From Lucinisca nassula (Eukaryota; Mollusca; Bivalvia; Lucinida; Lucinidae): a stretch of DNA of 64,000 nt. The notes below the pieces were generated by a model, which was not told the DNA's origin, did not search any database, and worked only from the letters and a program-made list of their open reading frames with translations. Positions within the stretch are counted from its first letter, which is position 1. The number at the start of each line of letters is the position of its first letter. Shown here one piece after another: positions 9,430 to 21,146 of this stretch. The position numbers were made by a program, and so were the translations under genes. Location of the stretch: the NCBI GenBank assembly GCA_963580285.1, contig OY757010.1, positions 210,460,138-210,524,137 of the forward strand, in the 5' to 3' direction.

Positions 9430-10870
9430 TTCACATAAATTTGAGAAAAGTTTTTTTAAACAGCTCTTACGTAAGTATTTTATAGGATTTTATTCCAAAT
9501 ACAAATATATATTCCATACATAATCCATGCTCCTTCATAAATTATTCAAGATATAATGCAAACACTAAACAATGAAATATAGGTCATGGTCATACTGACC
9601 AACATATATATTTTGAGCTCAATCATCTGGTCACATGGAACTAATATCTCATGTATGACATTTCTCCAACAAATATACGTCAAGATATAATTACGTTAAA
9701 ATCACTGAACGTTGAAATATTGGTCAATCATTGCATCACATGCAATTATAGTCCAGATATGACACTTCTCCATAACATAAAAGGCAAAATTGAATCATGC
9801 AATCATGAGCTTTATATATTTTCATGTGAATCACCGGGTCACATGGAATACAGAAGTTTTTCCACCATATAGTATTCAAGATATAAGGCATAATCACCTA
9901 ACCATGAAATATAGGTAACACCGACCTTGACAGATTTCATTCAGCCTGTCACATTGAAGTTATATTCCAGGTATGACATTTGTCCAACAAGTAGTCTTTT
10001 TGGTGTCTCTTATGGGAGCTGTGGGTTAATTGTATCGATTCCTGATCATTGCCTCCACTTCTATTTTGCAGTATAAGGCAAAATCACTGAAATGTGAAAT
10101 ATAGGTAACACAGACCAACATATATTTTTATGTCAATCATCGGTTTGCATGGCATTGATAATTAAGGTATTAAGATTTTCCATCAAATAGTATTAAAGAT
10201 ATAAGGTAAAATCACTAAACCATGAAATATAGGTCACACTGATCTAGATGTGTGTCAAGGTTAATCATTGGGTCACATGGAACTAATATCCGTAGTAAGA
10301 CATTTCTCCCATCAAACAGACTCCAAGTAATAAGGCAAAATCAATGAATCATGATAGTATAGGTCACACTGATCCAGATATACTTTTAGGAAAATCACCT
10401 GGAATTTATTATCAAGTTACAAAGTTTCTCAATCAAATAGTATTCCTGATATATAAGGTAAATTCACTAAACAATGAAATACAGGTCAAACTGACCTCAG
10501 ATATATTTTAAAGTCAACCATCTGGTTGCATGGAACTAATATCCCAGGTATGACATTTCTCCAACAAATAGTCTTTGAGTTATAAAGCAAAATCATTGAA
10601 CCATGAAATATAGGTCACACTGACCTAGATATATTCTTATGTAAATCATTGGGACGTCCAAGTAAGCAGTTTCTCCATGAAAACTATTTGAGATATAATG
10701 CAAAATCACTGAATTATGAAATAAAGGTCACACTGACCTAGATATATTTTGAGGTCAATCATAGTGGCACATGGAACTAATATCCCAGGTTTGACATTTC
10801 TCCAGCAAATAGTTAAAACCACTGGACGTGAAATGTAGGTCACCATGACCTTCACAATTTTACAACTGAA
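9430..10870. repeat. Tandem array C, about 120-135-bp units (GAAATATAGGTCACACTGACC)
   Basis: About ten units share ATGAAATATAGGTCACACTG, a GGTCACATGGAACTAATATC motif and GACATTTCTCCAACAAATAG. Between about 9985 and 10070 a short fragment resembles the Penelope-like 3' end (TTAATTGTATCGATTCCTGATC). Bases 10871-11300 continue with a weaker repeat (CAAGGTCA...GCATGTCAAG) and an orphan ATAATACCCCGCCACTG half-hairpin near 11306. Confidence 0.75.
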
Positions 10871-11639
10871 CCAATGTCACATACTTTGCTGATGAATAAC
10901 CCATACAACTTGTTAGCATAATGGAAATGCATGTAACACATTACAAAGGTGTCCTATATTTTGACCCCTAGACGCACCCCCAGATATGAATGGAGCATGA
11001 CATATATGTCAAGGTCACAGGATTATGGTGCATGCCGAGTTGGCATGTCAAGAAGAAACTTTATGTAAAGTTTAAAGGTTCTAACAACTATAGTTCCTGG
11101 AATCTCAAGGCGTATAGTATAATTTGGCAAAAACAATGGAGTGGAGAGTAAAGATTAAGGTCATTGGGTCAAGGTGTATGCTCAGTTAGCATGTCAAGCA
11201 GAAACAGTAAGTAAAGCTTAAAAATTCATAGTTGCTGTGATCATTAAAAAAATAACAAATAAAATCTCAAGGTATGATAAATAAAAGCACCGCAGACACT
11301 GCATAATACCCCGCCACTGCTAAGCAATGTACCTTATTTGAAAATATATCAAGGCTAAATAACTAGAAAGGGGATAGCAGAGATATGATCCGCAAGTGTA
11401 ATGTCTTAATGTGAGTGGATGAAGTTGTTAGAAGATGTAGGAAGCATATGTAAAAATCCATTTTTCAGACATTTGATGGGAAGGCAACTCAATAAGTTGA
11501 CATTATTAGAAAATTATGGAGGCAAGTATTTACCTTAAATGGCTGTGGAACATGTATCTTTATGTGGTACATGTAAGAATTTCATGTTTTTTGATGTACT
11601 GCCTGTCTGACTATATTCTTTCGTGAAGACTGATCATAA

Positions 11640-12732
11640 AGTAATTTCTACGGTCATTGTGCTCCTTCCGCTGATTCAAAAAGGGCAGGCATGAAGTATG
11701 TGCACTAAGTACTGGTTAACCACTTAGAAAGGGAACTAGAGGCCAAAAACTATTTTTCAGATACTGAAAAGGGACAGACAGATGGACATACATACAAATG
11801 GATGGACAGACAGACAGACAGCAGAGGGTGTAGAAGTTTTATCCATATATTTCAAATAATAAATGAACTATAGGCCAAAATCCCTTTTTTAATATATTTC
11901 AAGGGCAGATAACTCAATTGCTGGGAAAGCCAGAGTCATGTTCCTTTGCCAGAGTATGTAACATTTAATCTATTACATATCTGTGAAGTTTCAGCAAGAT
12001 ATTGTAAATAATAAAGGAACTACAGTCTAAAATGCATTTTAAATACTTCAAGGGCAGATAACTCAAGAACTGGTATAGCCAGAGTAGGGGTCCTTGGTCA
12101 CGATATGAACCATTAAGTCCTCTATATATCTGTGAAGTTTCATCGAGATAGTCCATATAGTAAGGGAACTAGAGGCCAAAAACCATTTTTCAGATATTTC
12201 AAAGGCAGATAACTCAATCGCTGGGAAAGCCAGAGTCATGTTCCTTTGCCACAGTATATAACAATTCATCTACTACATATCTATGAAGTTTCAGCAAGAT
12301 ATTGTAAATGATAAACAAACTACAGTCTAAAATGCATTTTTTAAATACGTCAAGGGCAGATAACTCAAGAACTGGAACAGCCAGAGTAGCAGTCCTTGGC
12401 CACAATATGAACTGTTTAGTCCTCTATATATCTGTGAAGTTTCATCCAGATATTCCATATAGTAAGGGAATTAGAGGCCAAAAACAATTTTTCAGATACT
12501 GAAAAGGGCAATAACTCTGCTAAAAATCAACGGATTTTGCCCATTAACAATCCCAAACCACTCATCCCCGATACCAATATGTATGCAAAATTTGAACAAA
12601 ATCCGTGAAAAAATACTTAAGTTATCGATCGGAAACGAAGTGCGGACGGACGGACGGACAGACATACGGACGGACGGACAGACACCGGAGGGTATAACAT
12701 AATACCCCGCCACTATCGTGTGGCGGGGTATA
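11640..12732. repeat. Hairpin-capped tandem array B (alternating units of about 150 bp)
   Basis: Units contain GGCAGATAACTCA, GCCAGAGTCATGTTCCTTTG and GTGAAGTTTCA motifs. The array ends in a CGGACGGACGGACAGACA tract and a hairpin with 12-base arms ATACCCCGCCAC (12702-12713) and its complement (12720-12731). 12733-13280 beyond it shows only decayed CTATGTCTGTGACCTTGACC repeats. Confidence 0.8.
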
Positions 12733-13280
12733 AAAATTCTATGTCTGTGATCAAGGTCAGACCACCAGACAGGGTGGTGGTAATTAAAACACAAAAACTT
12801 TGATCTGTGGCAAAGTTCTATGTCTGTGACCTTGACCTTAAGATCATGCCTACTGACTGGGATGGCGGTAGTTAAAACTTTAGACCTATATCTACAATCA
12901 TGCAAAATATAAAAGAAATCCATCAAAAGGTCTTTAAATTATAAGGTCTTATAAACTTTAACGCGAAAACTGACCCATGTTCCACGACAATGACAGAAAG
13001 ATGAACAAATATACATACTAAAGGATGAATGGACTAACCAAGGAAGGCAAAAACTATATACCCATAATTACTACAAATGTATATTACCCAATTAGTTCCA
13101 ATAAAGTGGTAACCAAACATGTATTACCCAGTCATCTCTTCAAATACCCAATTGAAGTTCAATATGGTGGGTATTACCCAATTCCTTGGGCAGATCAGTT
13201 TATGTTTGACCTAGTCGCAAACCTCAAAGACAGGTTTTTTTGTGATGGGGCTCATTCGTGGGTAAAAATATCTTCAGTTG

Positions 13281-13695
13281 TTAAGGGGAATGGAAACACC
13301 TGGCAGATTTTTCTGCCAATTTTCAAAGGAGTGAGTGAGTTTTAGTTTTACGTCCCACCAACAGCTAAGGTCATACGGAGACGGGACCTCGGTTTAAAGA
13401 CTCATCCGATAGTCTGGAGAAGCCCGGGATCGATCCTGCGATCCCTGGTTTACAAGGCGAGTAGCGTAACCACTGCACCACGGAGGCTTCTAATTTTCAA
13501 AGGAAGACAACTTTTGGGACTTCCTGTTCTCTTTTCTATAAGCCCTGTCCCACTGAAAAGGGGTCTACTCTTAAAGGAAAGAATTTGCTCCTCAGGAGCA
13601 AATTCTTTCCATTAAGCGTTAACACACTATGGACATGGGAGACAATAATACTTTTGCAGGAGTGGCTCCCCTGAAGGTGTTCACATTCCCCTTAA
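13281..13695. mobile_element. TTAA-flanked MITE, family T1, split by a SINE
   Basis: Termini TTAAGGGGAATGG and CATTCCCCTTAA; internal palindrome AGAATTTGCTCCTCAGGAGC. Without the nested SINE it would be about 240 bases, as in the other copies. Confidence 0.8.
13331..13491 (-). mobile_element. tRNA-derived SINE with 13-bp target duplication
   Basis: Minus-strand copy: head CCTCCGTGGTGCAGTGGTTA (A box), B-box GGATCGATCCC, tail in ACTCACTCAC. Flanked by AATTTTCAAAGGA at 13318-13330 and 13492-13504. Insertion is inside the MITE, so the SINE is younger. Confidence 0.9.
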
Positions 13696-13816
13696 GTCTG
13701 TAGTCTGATAACTGTTTTGGACTTATGACATCAATAGTTAACATATCGCTAAAACTTTATGGCAATTATACTATTTTGCTGGACAAATTTCAGTAGTTTG
13801 CCTGTAATCTTATACT

Positions 13817-15116
13817 CCGGTCACACCTTTACGTTTCGACCCGCGTAAGCGCTACATTTCTCAATACGTGGCGAAATGAAAGATACGCCGCAGGAACGTA
13901 GCTCTTACGCCGAGATACGTAGCAGGAACGCCTCTTACGCATGGCTGCCACGTAAAGAAGTTTCATGCAACTTCTTTACGTCGCACATACGTGGCAGGTT
14001 CGAAACGTCGTACATACGTAGCAGAAACGCAGTGCAAACGAAAGGAACGCAGCAGCAGCGTAGCACAAACGCCTCTTACGCCGCACATACGCCACTCAAG
14101 ACTTACCACGTAAGTGTGGCGTACGACACGTTGTCGCTGCGTAACAGCGACGTTCCTTTCGTATCTACGGCGTATCAGTTACGTTTTAATTTTAAATACG
14201 CCGTTTCCACGCGTATCATAACGTAAGCATGGCGTAAGTACTATGTAGCTGTCGTATGTGCGACGTTATTGCTACGTATGTACGACGTAGTAAAAATAGC
14301 TGTGGCGTTTCAAGTTTACCTGCGGCGTAATAGCGAAGATTGTGGCTTTTGTTGAGTTTCAAATGAGGTCAAGTGGCATCGCATAATACATTTTAATCTC
14401 GATCAAGTGGTCTCATATATAAATTATATATATACAACAGCAACTGATTTGCTTCGAAGCAAAGGTTGAGCTTTCTGATGGGGACGGATTTCTGTCCCGC
14501 TCTGATCCCTGATCAGTCTGAATATTAACCGCAGGGCTGAGATTAGGCATCGAGCTTCTCTTTGCCCCGGTCTTGCAAGTTGCATTTCCTCTCTTCCTTG
14601 TCATGTTGATACTTCGATGTCACTTGAATGAATGACAACAATACTATTACCACATACGTTTTAAAACGCCGCTGTTACGCAACAGCAACGTCGCAGGTCA
14701 GAATGAAACGCAGCTCCTACGTAACAGCAACGCAATATACGCAGCACTTACGTCACGCAAACGCCGCGATACGTGGGTCTTACGCCGCAGCTTGGTTTTG
14801 GATGGCCATATGGCCATTTTGTGGGAAAGTAACTGTCCTTATGGCCTTCCTTTGTTTAGGTTTCCATTATGGTCTAGTCGCTTAATGTTTGTATTTCTTT
14901 CCCTTTGGTGTCTTTTATGGGTGGAGTAAGTTAATTGTATCAATTCCTGATCTTTGTTTTACTTCTACTTTGCAGTAGAAACGTAGCTCATACTCCATGT
15001 ACACAACAAGACATCTAATTTGCATAAAAAACGCAGCAGGTTGCGACATTTGGCCACGTTTTGGGTTTTTGTCAGAAACGTGGTGAAACGTAGCAGAAAC
15101 GTAAAGGTGTGACCGG
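13817..15116. mobile_element. Non-autonomous DNA transposon with perfect 21-bp TIR and ACGTAG/ACGCAG clusters
   Basis: Termini CCGGTCACACCTTTACGTTT (plus one more base) at 13817-13837 and the exact complement at 15096-15116. The outer 500 bases on each side are packed with ACG-containing hexamers (ACGTAG, ACGCAG, ACGCCG). No transposase frame. TA is found just outside each end with two variable bases between, so a TA target duplication is possible. A Penelope-like 3' fragment is nested at 14792-14971. Confidence 0.8.
14792..14971 (+). mobile_element. Penelope-like 3'-end fragment
   Basis: About 180 bases matching the element's 3' end in the sense direction, from GGATGGCCATATGGCC to TTTTACTTCTACTTT. 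Opposite orientation to the other copies. Inserted in the TIR element 13817-15116. Confidence 0.8.
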
Positions 15117-15290
15117 GCTATTAGCCTTATTTTCCATTAAAATAAAATGTCTGCTGGACAGATGATTCACATGTCAATCCTTATTTTGAATGAAAACTAA
15201 ACAAAAATCTTTTGAAAATGCCATCTGCTAGACATAATAATTACCAGTTCAAAGGGTTAACATTTACTGAATTAACAACAAAGCAAGTAC

Positions 15291-16108
15291 CTGGAGCCAT
15301 CTCTTAATGACTGCTAAGTACTTTGTTTTCACTAATCTATACTGGTCTTTCAATGTCTGTATTATGTATTTGTTATCTTCTGTTTCCTTCAGTTTGTCCT
15401 CTGCACCTATAGTCACTGAGATCTGATAGTTCCGTGACCCCAGTCCATAAGCTTGAGTGAGTCTTGCTTGTTCATCAAAACCTTCAAAATCACTGTCAAC
15501 TTCATCAGAGTCACCTTCTGAACTTTCGTGCTCAACAGTTTCTGCACCATGAATTTGTGAAGTGTCTAATGACTCATTTATTTCAGTACCTTCAGTAGTT
15601 CTGGCAGTGTCAAATTTTTCTGTTGTTAGCAAGGTTTCTTTAGTTCTTTCACTATTCTGGAAAGTCTCACTATCATTGGACCTTTCTTTGTGTTTAGTCA
15701 CATGCTCTGAACTCTCTGAACCTTTAAAACAAACACCTGCATTTTTACAAACTTCTACTGAATCATCATTTATATTTTCACTTTTTTCTAAACAATGTCC
15801 ACTTTCATTTTTAATATTACCATCTTTCCTAACTCTACTAGAATTAAATTTATCACACTCTCCTTGGTCCATTGATAAGATGCCACTATTAACACCACTG
15901 TCTTCTAAAATAGCACAATTGGTTTTTAACCTAGTTCTACTATGTGACGATTTATTTGCACCATTCGGTAAGCCTGTCTGGTTCATTAGTTCTGTTCCAA
16001 GTCCTTGAGCATCTGATTCAGATATGAAGAACATATCTGGATGAGGTAGAAGTAGTTGTATACAGTTCTCAATCTCTTTAAGGCAAAGCTCAATATCTGG
16101 AGATACAT
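15291..16108 (-). CDS. UVSSA: UVSSA exon 5 (central region)
   Basis: Residues 204-476, the longest exon (818 bases). Starts with SPDIELCLKEIENCIQLLL, matching the vertebrate helix after the coiled linker. It continues through about 170 residues of Ser/Thr/Glu-rich low-conservation sequence, and ends with an acidic tract, a YGLGSRNYQISV block and a helix ending in IKRWLQ that aligns with the conserved central domain. Acceptor TTTTTCAG|AT; donor CTCCAG|GTACTT on a codon boundary. The variable middle is longer than in mammals and is the main reason the protein is longer. Confidence 0.93.
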
Positions 16109-16539
16109 CTGAAAAATATAGAATCTAATCCCCATCAAGCTGAATATATAGCCTTTTTGAATCAATATATAGCATTAATGAATGAAGATATAGTCGTTTT
16201 AAATCAAGATATAACCTTTTTTTGAAAACAGTAAAACCCAGATCAGCTGGCTTCTTGGAAATCAGCTGATCAGGGTCAATACTGTTTTCCATTTAGCTTC
16301 TGAATCCATGGTAAAAATATAAATCATGTAAAGCAAGTGGCTGAAAATTAGGTTTATGTGAGGGTGGTGGTGGGGGGGGGGTGTACCTAACTGAGATATA
16401 TAGCATGGTGAGGATAAGCTTTTTAATATCAAATCCGTTTTCAATAAAACAGACCTATACAACTTTTACATAAAAACTTCAATGGCTCAAGCACCAATGA
16501 CAATTTGCTCAAGACAGGAGTATTCCGAGCAACTGAGAG

Positions 16540-16781
16540 TTAACCCATTTTGTACTGGAAAACCCAAAATGGGTACCCTGGCAAATGGGTACTTTGGCAA
16601 ACAGTGAAGGCCTAGATCAGACACCGCAGGATGCGGCCTCTGATCAGGGCCACCATTTGCAAAAAGTTCAGCTATTTTCCAAATAAATTCTAAAGAAAAC
16701 ACAACCTACCATTCCTAAATTTCGAAATGGGCTCCTGCCATATATAAGGTGAAAGATTGCATTTGGAACAAAAAGGGTTAA
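16540..16781. mobile_element. TTAA-flanked MITE, family T2
   Basis: Ends TTAACCCATTTTGTAC and AACAAAAAGGGTTAA. Internal motif AAACAGTGAAGGCC and GATCAGACACCGC as in 3162-3664. Neighbouring 16109-16539 is AT-rich intron with a GTGGTGGTGG/poly-G run (about 16364-16381). 16782-17084 shows no feature. Confidence 0.7.
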
Positions 16782-17084
16782 TCACAGAGCCAGGTCAGGA
16801 GGCATAATAAGCCTGATAAGGCATATTCTTTTGGTGGTCTTCTGTAAAAAAGTATGATGTGTGTATTCAATGCCTCATCTAAGCAATTCCAATGTGAATT
16901 CAAAACAGAATGTTTCAGGATGAATTATCATAAAGTATTAAACCCATAACATGCCATACACAACAATTGTTGTCTGCTGGTGACTTACTTTATGAATCAA
17001 TATTCACATTATGAAAACATGCCTATTCAAATATATTGGTAAAATTTTACCACCAAAAATGAATTTTTTCAGACAAAAATCCTG

Positions 17085-17270
17085 ATATTTTTCATATTTC
17101 TGCTCAAAACATAGATTGTGGACTCGTTAGAACCGCCTCAGCAAGGCGGTTCTAACACGGTTTTTGAGCAGATATAAGAAAAATACTGTACAACCCTGTA
17201 AACCCCAGTTTTACTATATAAAAGTTGGGTTTAAGGGGGGTCAAAATTATATAGGCTTGTTTTCGTGATG
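17085..17270. repeat. Palindromic MITE-like element, family P
   Basis: Core hairpin GTTAGAACCGCCTCAGCAAG with its inverted copy (17129-17157), flanked by CTGCTCAAAACATAG and a TAAACCCCAGTTTTACTATA / TATAAAAGTTGGGTTTA hairpin. Further copies lie at 19870-19945, 23855-24330, 28900-29260, 37840-38030 and 38955-39440. 17271-17582 has nothing else. Confidence 0.7.
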
Positions 17271-17582
17271 AGAGGAAAAAAGATGAGGTTTCATGTCAGT
17301 CAATCAGATAATTCACATGTAATGTTATACTTTATTTTCTCTGGAAGAAAAATTTGACTTGACATTTCATGTGAACTGATTTTCTCTGAAAAGTAAGACA
17401 TATTTGAAAATGATGTCTGCAAATGCCGTGATTGGCAGTTTGAGGGTTAAAGATGAGTAAAAGACTTTTGAAAAGACTTTATCTCTAAGATACAGGCATA
17501 AAAGGTGTATTTAAATAACTCCAAGGGGAACTACTGTCTTGGAATAATTGTCTCCCTTCTCAATGAGTGTTACTATTTAATA

Positions 17583-17789
17583 TTAAAGGGAAATGGGAAC
17601 ACCTAGCACATTTTCTGCCATTTTTCAAAGGGAAACAACTTTCGGGACTTCCTGTTTGCTTTTCTATAAGCCCTGTTCCACTGAAAAAGTGGTCTATTTT
17701 TGAAGGAAAGAATTTGCCTTTAGGAGTTGACCCCTACTGACAAGGGAGACAAAAATACTTTTGCAGGAATTGCCTCCCCTGAAGGTTAA
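17583..17789. mobile_element. TTAA MITE, family T1, truncated
   Basis: Starts TTAAAGGGAAATGGGAACAC and contains AAGGAAAGAATTTGC and GGAATTGCCTCCCCTGAAGG. The right terminus is eroded. 17790-18304 beyond it holds only another short GGATGGGAGTTTATTCTTTCC palindrome (about 18173-18220). Confidence 0.6.
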
Positions 17790-18304
17790 AGTGTTTCTCC
17801 TAATGAAGCCTATTTTAACCCGTATCCTGGTGAATAAATTAAATTAACCACACCCATTCCATCAACCAAGTTACTTGATATAACATATGCATTTGATTCA
17901 AAAACTGCATGGCAAAGAGTACAGATCTCTTCAGCCATCTGATCTGCATCTTAACTGTTTGCAAAGGTAGGGGTTGTTGTTTTCAACGGGATAAGTGTTT
18001 AAAATGATGAAAATTCTATGGACAAAATTTTGTTTACAAAACTTTTCTTCCTTTACAAAACTGGAAGCAAACTCTAGTAAGCCTGTCCATTTACTTAAAA
18101 GGGAAAAATAAAAACTTGAAAGGTAATCCATAGAAAAAATATTTTGTCCTGTTGATCAATGAACATCCACTCTTGGATGGGAGTTTATTCTTTCCATTAA
18201 GAATAAACTTCCTTTCAGAAGAGTGACTTATCATATAGTATAGCTACTAACAGGAAGTCACAAAATTAGTCTCTCTTACAAAATTACAAAAAAATTGTGA
18301 GAAG

Positions 18305-19139
18305 TACAGTCTAACCTGTCTTAAGCAAGCGGCCATGGGATATTTCAAAATCGCTTGCTTAAGACAGGTGCTTGCTTAAGACAGGTGCTTGCTTAATAGA
18401 GGTGGGTCTGGAACTGGAGTTTATGGGTCCTCAAGAGTTAACACTTTTTCATGTTTCTCGGCAGACATGATAAAAAGAATCTAAGACACTGATAGAGACA
18501 TTAACATATGATACTGAAAGAATGTATCAAAGAACTGTTCAGTCTTTAGAGGACTCAGAATTTTTAGGGAATCAGTGGAAACAAAGGTGGTGGCGGTAGA
18601 GTGTGGAGGTGCACCACTCCCCACTCCAAGGATTCCAGTGATGGGTTACACCCTTTTTACAGGAATCCGCTGAAAATGGAGACTCATAATATTATTTGAC
18701 AATTTCTGTTCTGGTGATGCGGTGTCTCTTTTAAAACCGGGAAATATTTGTTTACATTTGACTGATATCCTATTTTCATCTATTTCTATTGCTGTATTCC
18801 ATTAGCATAATAGTGTAACTTTGGCCATTTTGGTTTGGTGCGGTAAAAAAGTCTAACAGTTTACCGAAAATTGCACCTAACATATAACCAGTTTAAAGAA
18901 AACCAATACACAGAAACCAATCAATCTGGCCACATCAGAAAATAAAAATGGCCGTTTAAGCATTGTATCTGAGCCATTTGGGACGGGAAAAAGGCGACCG
19001 CTGGCCGGGTTTCACAGGTGCACGCTTAATAGAGGTTCATTTACATGGAAAATCAATCGGGGGGGGGGGGGGGACCTGCTGGCCGCCTAAGACAGGTGCA
19101 CGCTTAATAGAGATGGCCTTAAGTACATGTTAGACTGTA
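18305..19139. mobile_element. DNA transposon-like element with TACAGTCTAAC termini
   Basis: Inverted termini TACAGTCTAACCTG (18305-18318) and its complement (19126-19139, one mismatch). Subterminal repeats of GCTTAAGACAGGTGC/GCTTAATAGAGGT on both sides, and a poly-G run near 19059-19073. No transposase frame seen. The right end is 50 bases from UVSSA exon 4. Confidence 0.65.
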
Positions 19140-19188
19140 TTCCAGATGTATCCATTTTCTTCAAGATATGACTCCATATCTCACCAAC

Positions 19189-19309
19189 CTTTAATATCAT
19201 TCCTGACTTGCTCCAGTTTCATCAACCTAGCCTCCTCTAGCTTTCTCACTGTTTCTTCCCGCTGTCTTTGTTCTGTTGCAATTCTTGCACTCACAGCATC
19301 AAAATCAAC
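19189..19309 (-). CDS. UVSSA: UVSSA exon 4 (charged helix)
   Basis: Residues 164-204, VDFDAVSARIATEQRQREE onward: a long charged helix matching the vertebrate segment that follows the VHS-like domain. Two donors overlap at the end, AAAG|GTTGGT and GTTG|GTGAGA. Only the first is compatible with exon 5 (the second would create a TGA at the junction), so I used 19189 although the second looks like a stronger site. Confidence 0.88.
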
Positions 19310-19384
19310 CTGAAACAAGTGGACTTCAATATATAAAGCACATAAAAGGATTTCACATGAGGAATCTTTCCATGCAAAATTTAT

Positions 19385-19632
19385 AAAGGGGAATGGGAAC
19401 ATCTGGCACATTCTTCCACCATTTTTCAAAGGGAAACACCTTTCACGACTTCTTGTTTGTTTTGCTATAGGCTCAGTCTTGCTTAAAAAGGGGTCTACTC
19501 TTAAAGGAAAGAATTTGCTCCTCAGGAGCAAATTCTTAAATCTTTTCTTTAAGAGTTGACCCCTACTGACATGGGAGACAAAAATACTTTTGAAGGAGTT
19601 GCCTCCCCTGAAGGTGCTCCCATTCCCCTTAA
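19385..19632. mobile_element. TTAA MITE, family T1, nearly complete
   Basis: AAAGGGGAATGGGAACATC at the left and GTGCTCCCATTCCCCTTAA at the right, with the central GAATTTGCTCCTCAGGAGC palindrome. The left TTAA has mutated. Confidence 0.75.
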
Positions 19633-19732
19633 ACAAGCCTTTGTTAAGTTTTAAATGAAATGACTGGAGTATAAAATTCTATTTATCATATCACCAATTT
19701 CTCACCATTAATTTTGCATAAAAAGTAACAAT

Positions 19733-20097
19733 ATAGTGAAACTTCGATAACTTGAATACGGATACACTATTCATTTACTATGACTATTTCGAATTCAATC
19801 TTGGGTCCCTGGAGAATTGTTGCTACAGCTCCAGATATCCGGGTGTTTAAGTTAATTTATGGAGGTTTGTTTAATGTATGTTGTGTGTACTCATTAGAAT
19901 CACCTTATTGAGGCGATTCTAATGAGTACACACAACATACATTTATTTGATAAGAAGTTGAAAATATATCCTAAGGTCATTTGAATTATGCTTCATGTGC
20001 TGGCAGTATAAGTAACCTTTTATAAATCAAACTACCCCTGTCTCGAACAAAATTCATGGTCCCGACGGTGTTCGAATTATTGAAGCTTGACTGTATT
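19733..20097. mobile_element. MITE-like element with (T)ACAGTCAAGCTTC ends
   Basis: Left end AGTGAAACTTCGATAACTTG, right end GAAGCTTGACTGTA, an imperfect inverted pair. A family P palindrome sits inside (19870-19945), bearing an exact ACTCATTAGAATC / GATTCTAATGAGT hairpin. 20098-20616 beyond it includes a GGAGCAGTCTGATCAGGGTC motif and AT-rich sequence. Confidence 0.6.
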
Positions 20098-20617
20098 TAG
20101 TATGAAAGTCATTGCATTCACACAGATTGTTTCATACCAATTCTTAATGCAAGAAATGATATATAACCCATTTTGAACTAGTAGAATGAAACAGCTTTTG
20201 AAGGTAACCATGCACCACATGCACATTGAGGTTACCCCTTTTGAACTTATACCGTAATAATCCTAATTAGTCCTGAAGGAGCAGTCTGATCAGGGTCTAC
20301 ACTGTTTCTGTCTGCAACTTTTGCATGCCTTGCTGGATTGTGAAACAAATTTGTTAAAATTTTTGGAGAATCATAACAAGTCCTCAAGGTGTCCCAATTT
20401 TTTGGAATTTTACAGTAGATAATAACAGGAGACCACTTCAAAATCTAGAGTGTGGAGTTATGTATATTTTTTTTTCATTTGCTTGGAAAATAATTTAACT
20501 TTTTGGAAACTGTGAAGGACCTAATCAATTGCTACATTCTGTGGCAGCTGTTCTGGGCCTGGACTTTTTGCCAATTTCCCATTTTGGGATATCTTGAAAT
20601 AAGTTCATATGTTGTGT

Positions 20618-20907
20618 TTGTTTGTTTGAGTTTAGGTTTTATGCCCCTTTCAACACTATTAAGGTCATTTTGGAGATATTGCTTCTGATTTTGTGGGTCT
20701 TTTACCCGGCACTGAGATGAAACAACATCTCAAGCCCTACCGCCAATAGAAACCGCTAGGGTTTAAGAAGCGGTCCAACTCGCATCACTTTTCCTGGGCA
20801 GGCTTAGACCTAAGCTGTTAGCCAGTACTCAAATTTGGTCGGTTTCAGCTCTGCACGGAAGCACGGTGCAGTCCAATCTATTTCTCTAGGCCCCGATGGG
20901 CGGGGGC
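20618..20907 (-). mobile_element. SINE family S copy
   Basis: About 290-base repeat, minus orientation. It carries GTTTGTTTGAG at the 3' tail, CATCTCAAGCCCT, CCTGGGCAGGCTTAGA, TCGGTTTCAGCTCTGC and GCCCCGATGGGCGGGG at the other end. Other copies: 21147-21444, 25851-26130, 27444-27656, 30022-30315, 34034-34172 and 44813-47172. Confidence 0.75.
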
Positions 20908-21146
20908 ACATATGTAATGATGTATTTATTTGTGTTATTTCATACCAAATGGGTCCTGAATACTTTCAAATATAGTTGATCACAGAAACACCAATGCAGT
21001 GATTTGTTAGTGGGTAGGGACAGACCTCTTCTTTGTCTGTAGTGTTTTCTTTCTTTTCCATTTATCAGCTGCAGTTCAACTTGAATAACTTCAATACCAT
21101 TGTTGTTTGCTGATAGGTGTAGTTCAAATTGAGGTTTAATCAGGTT

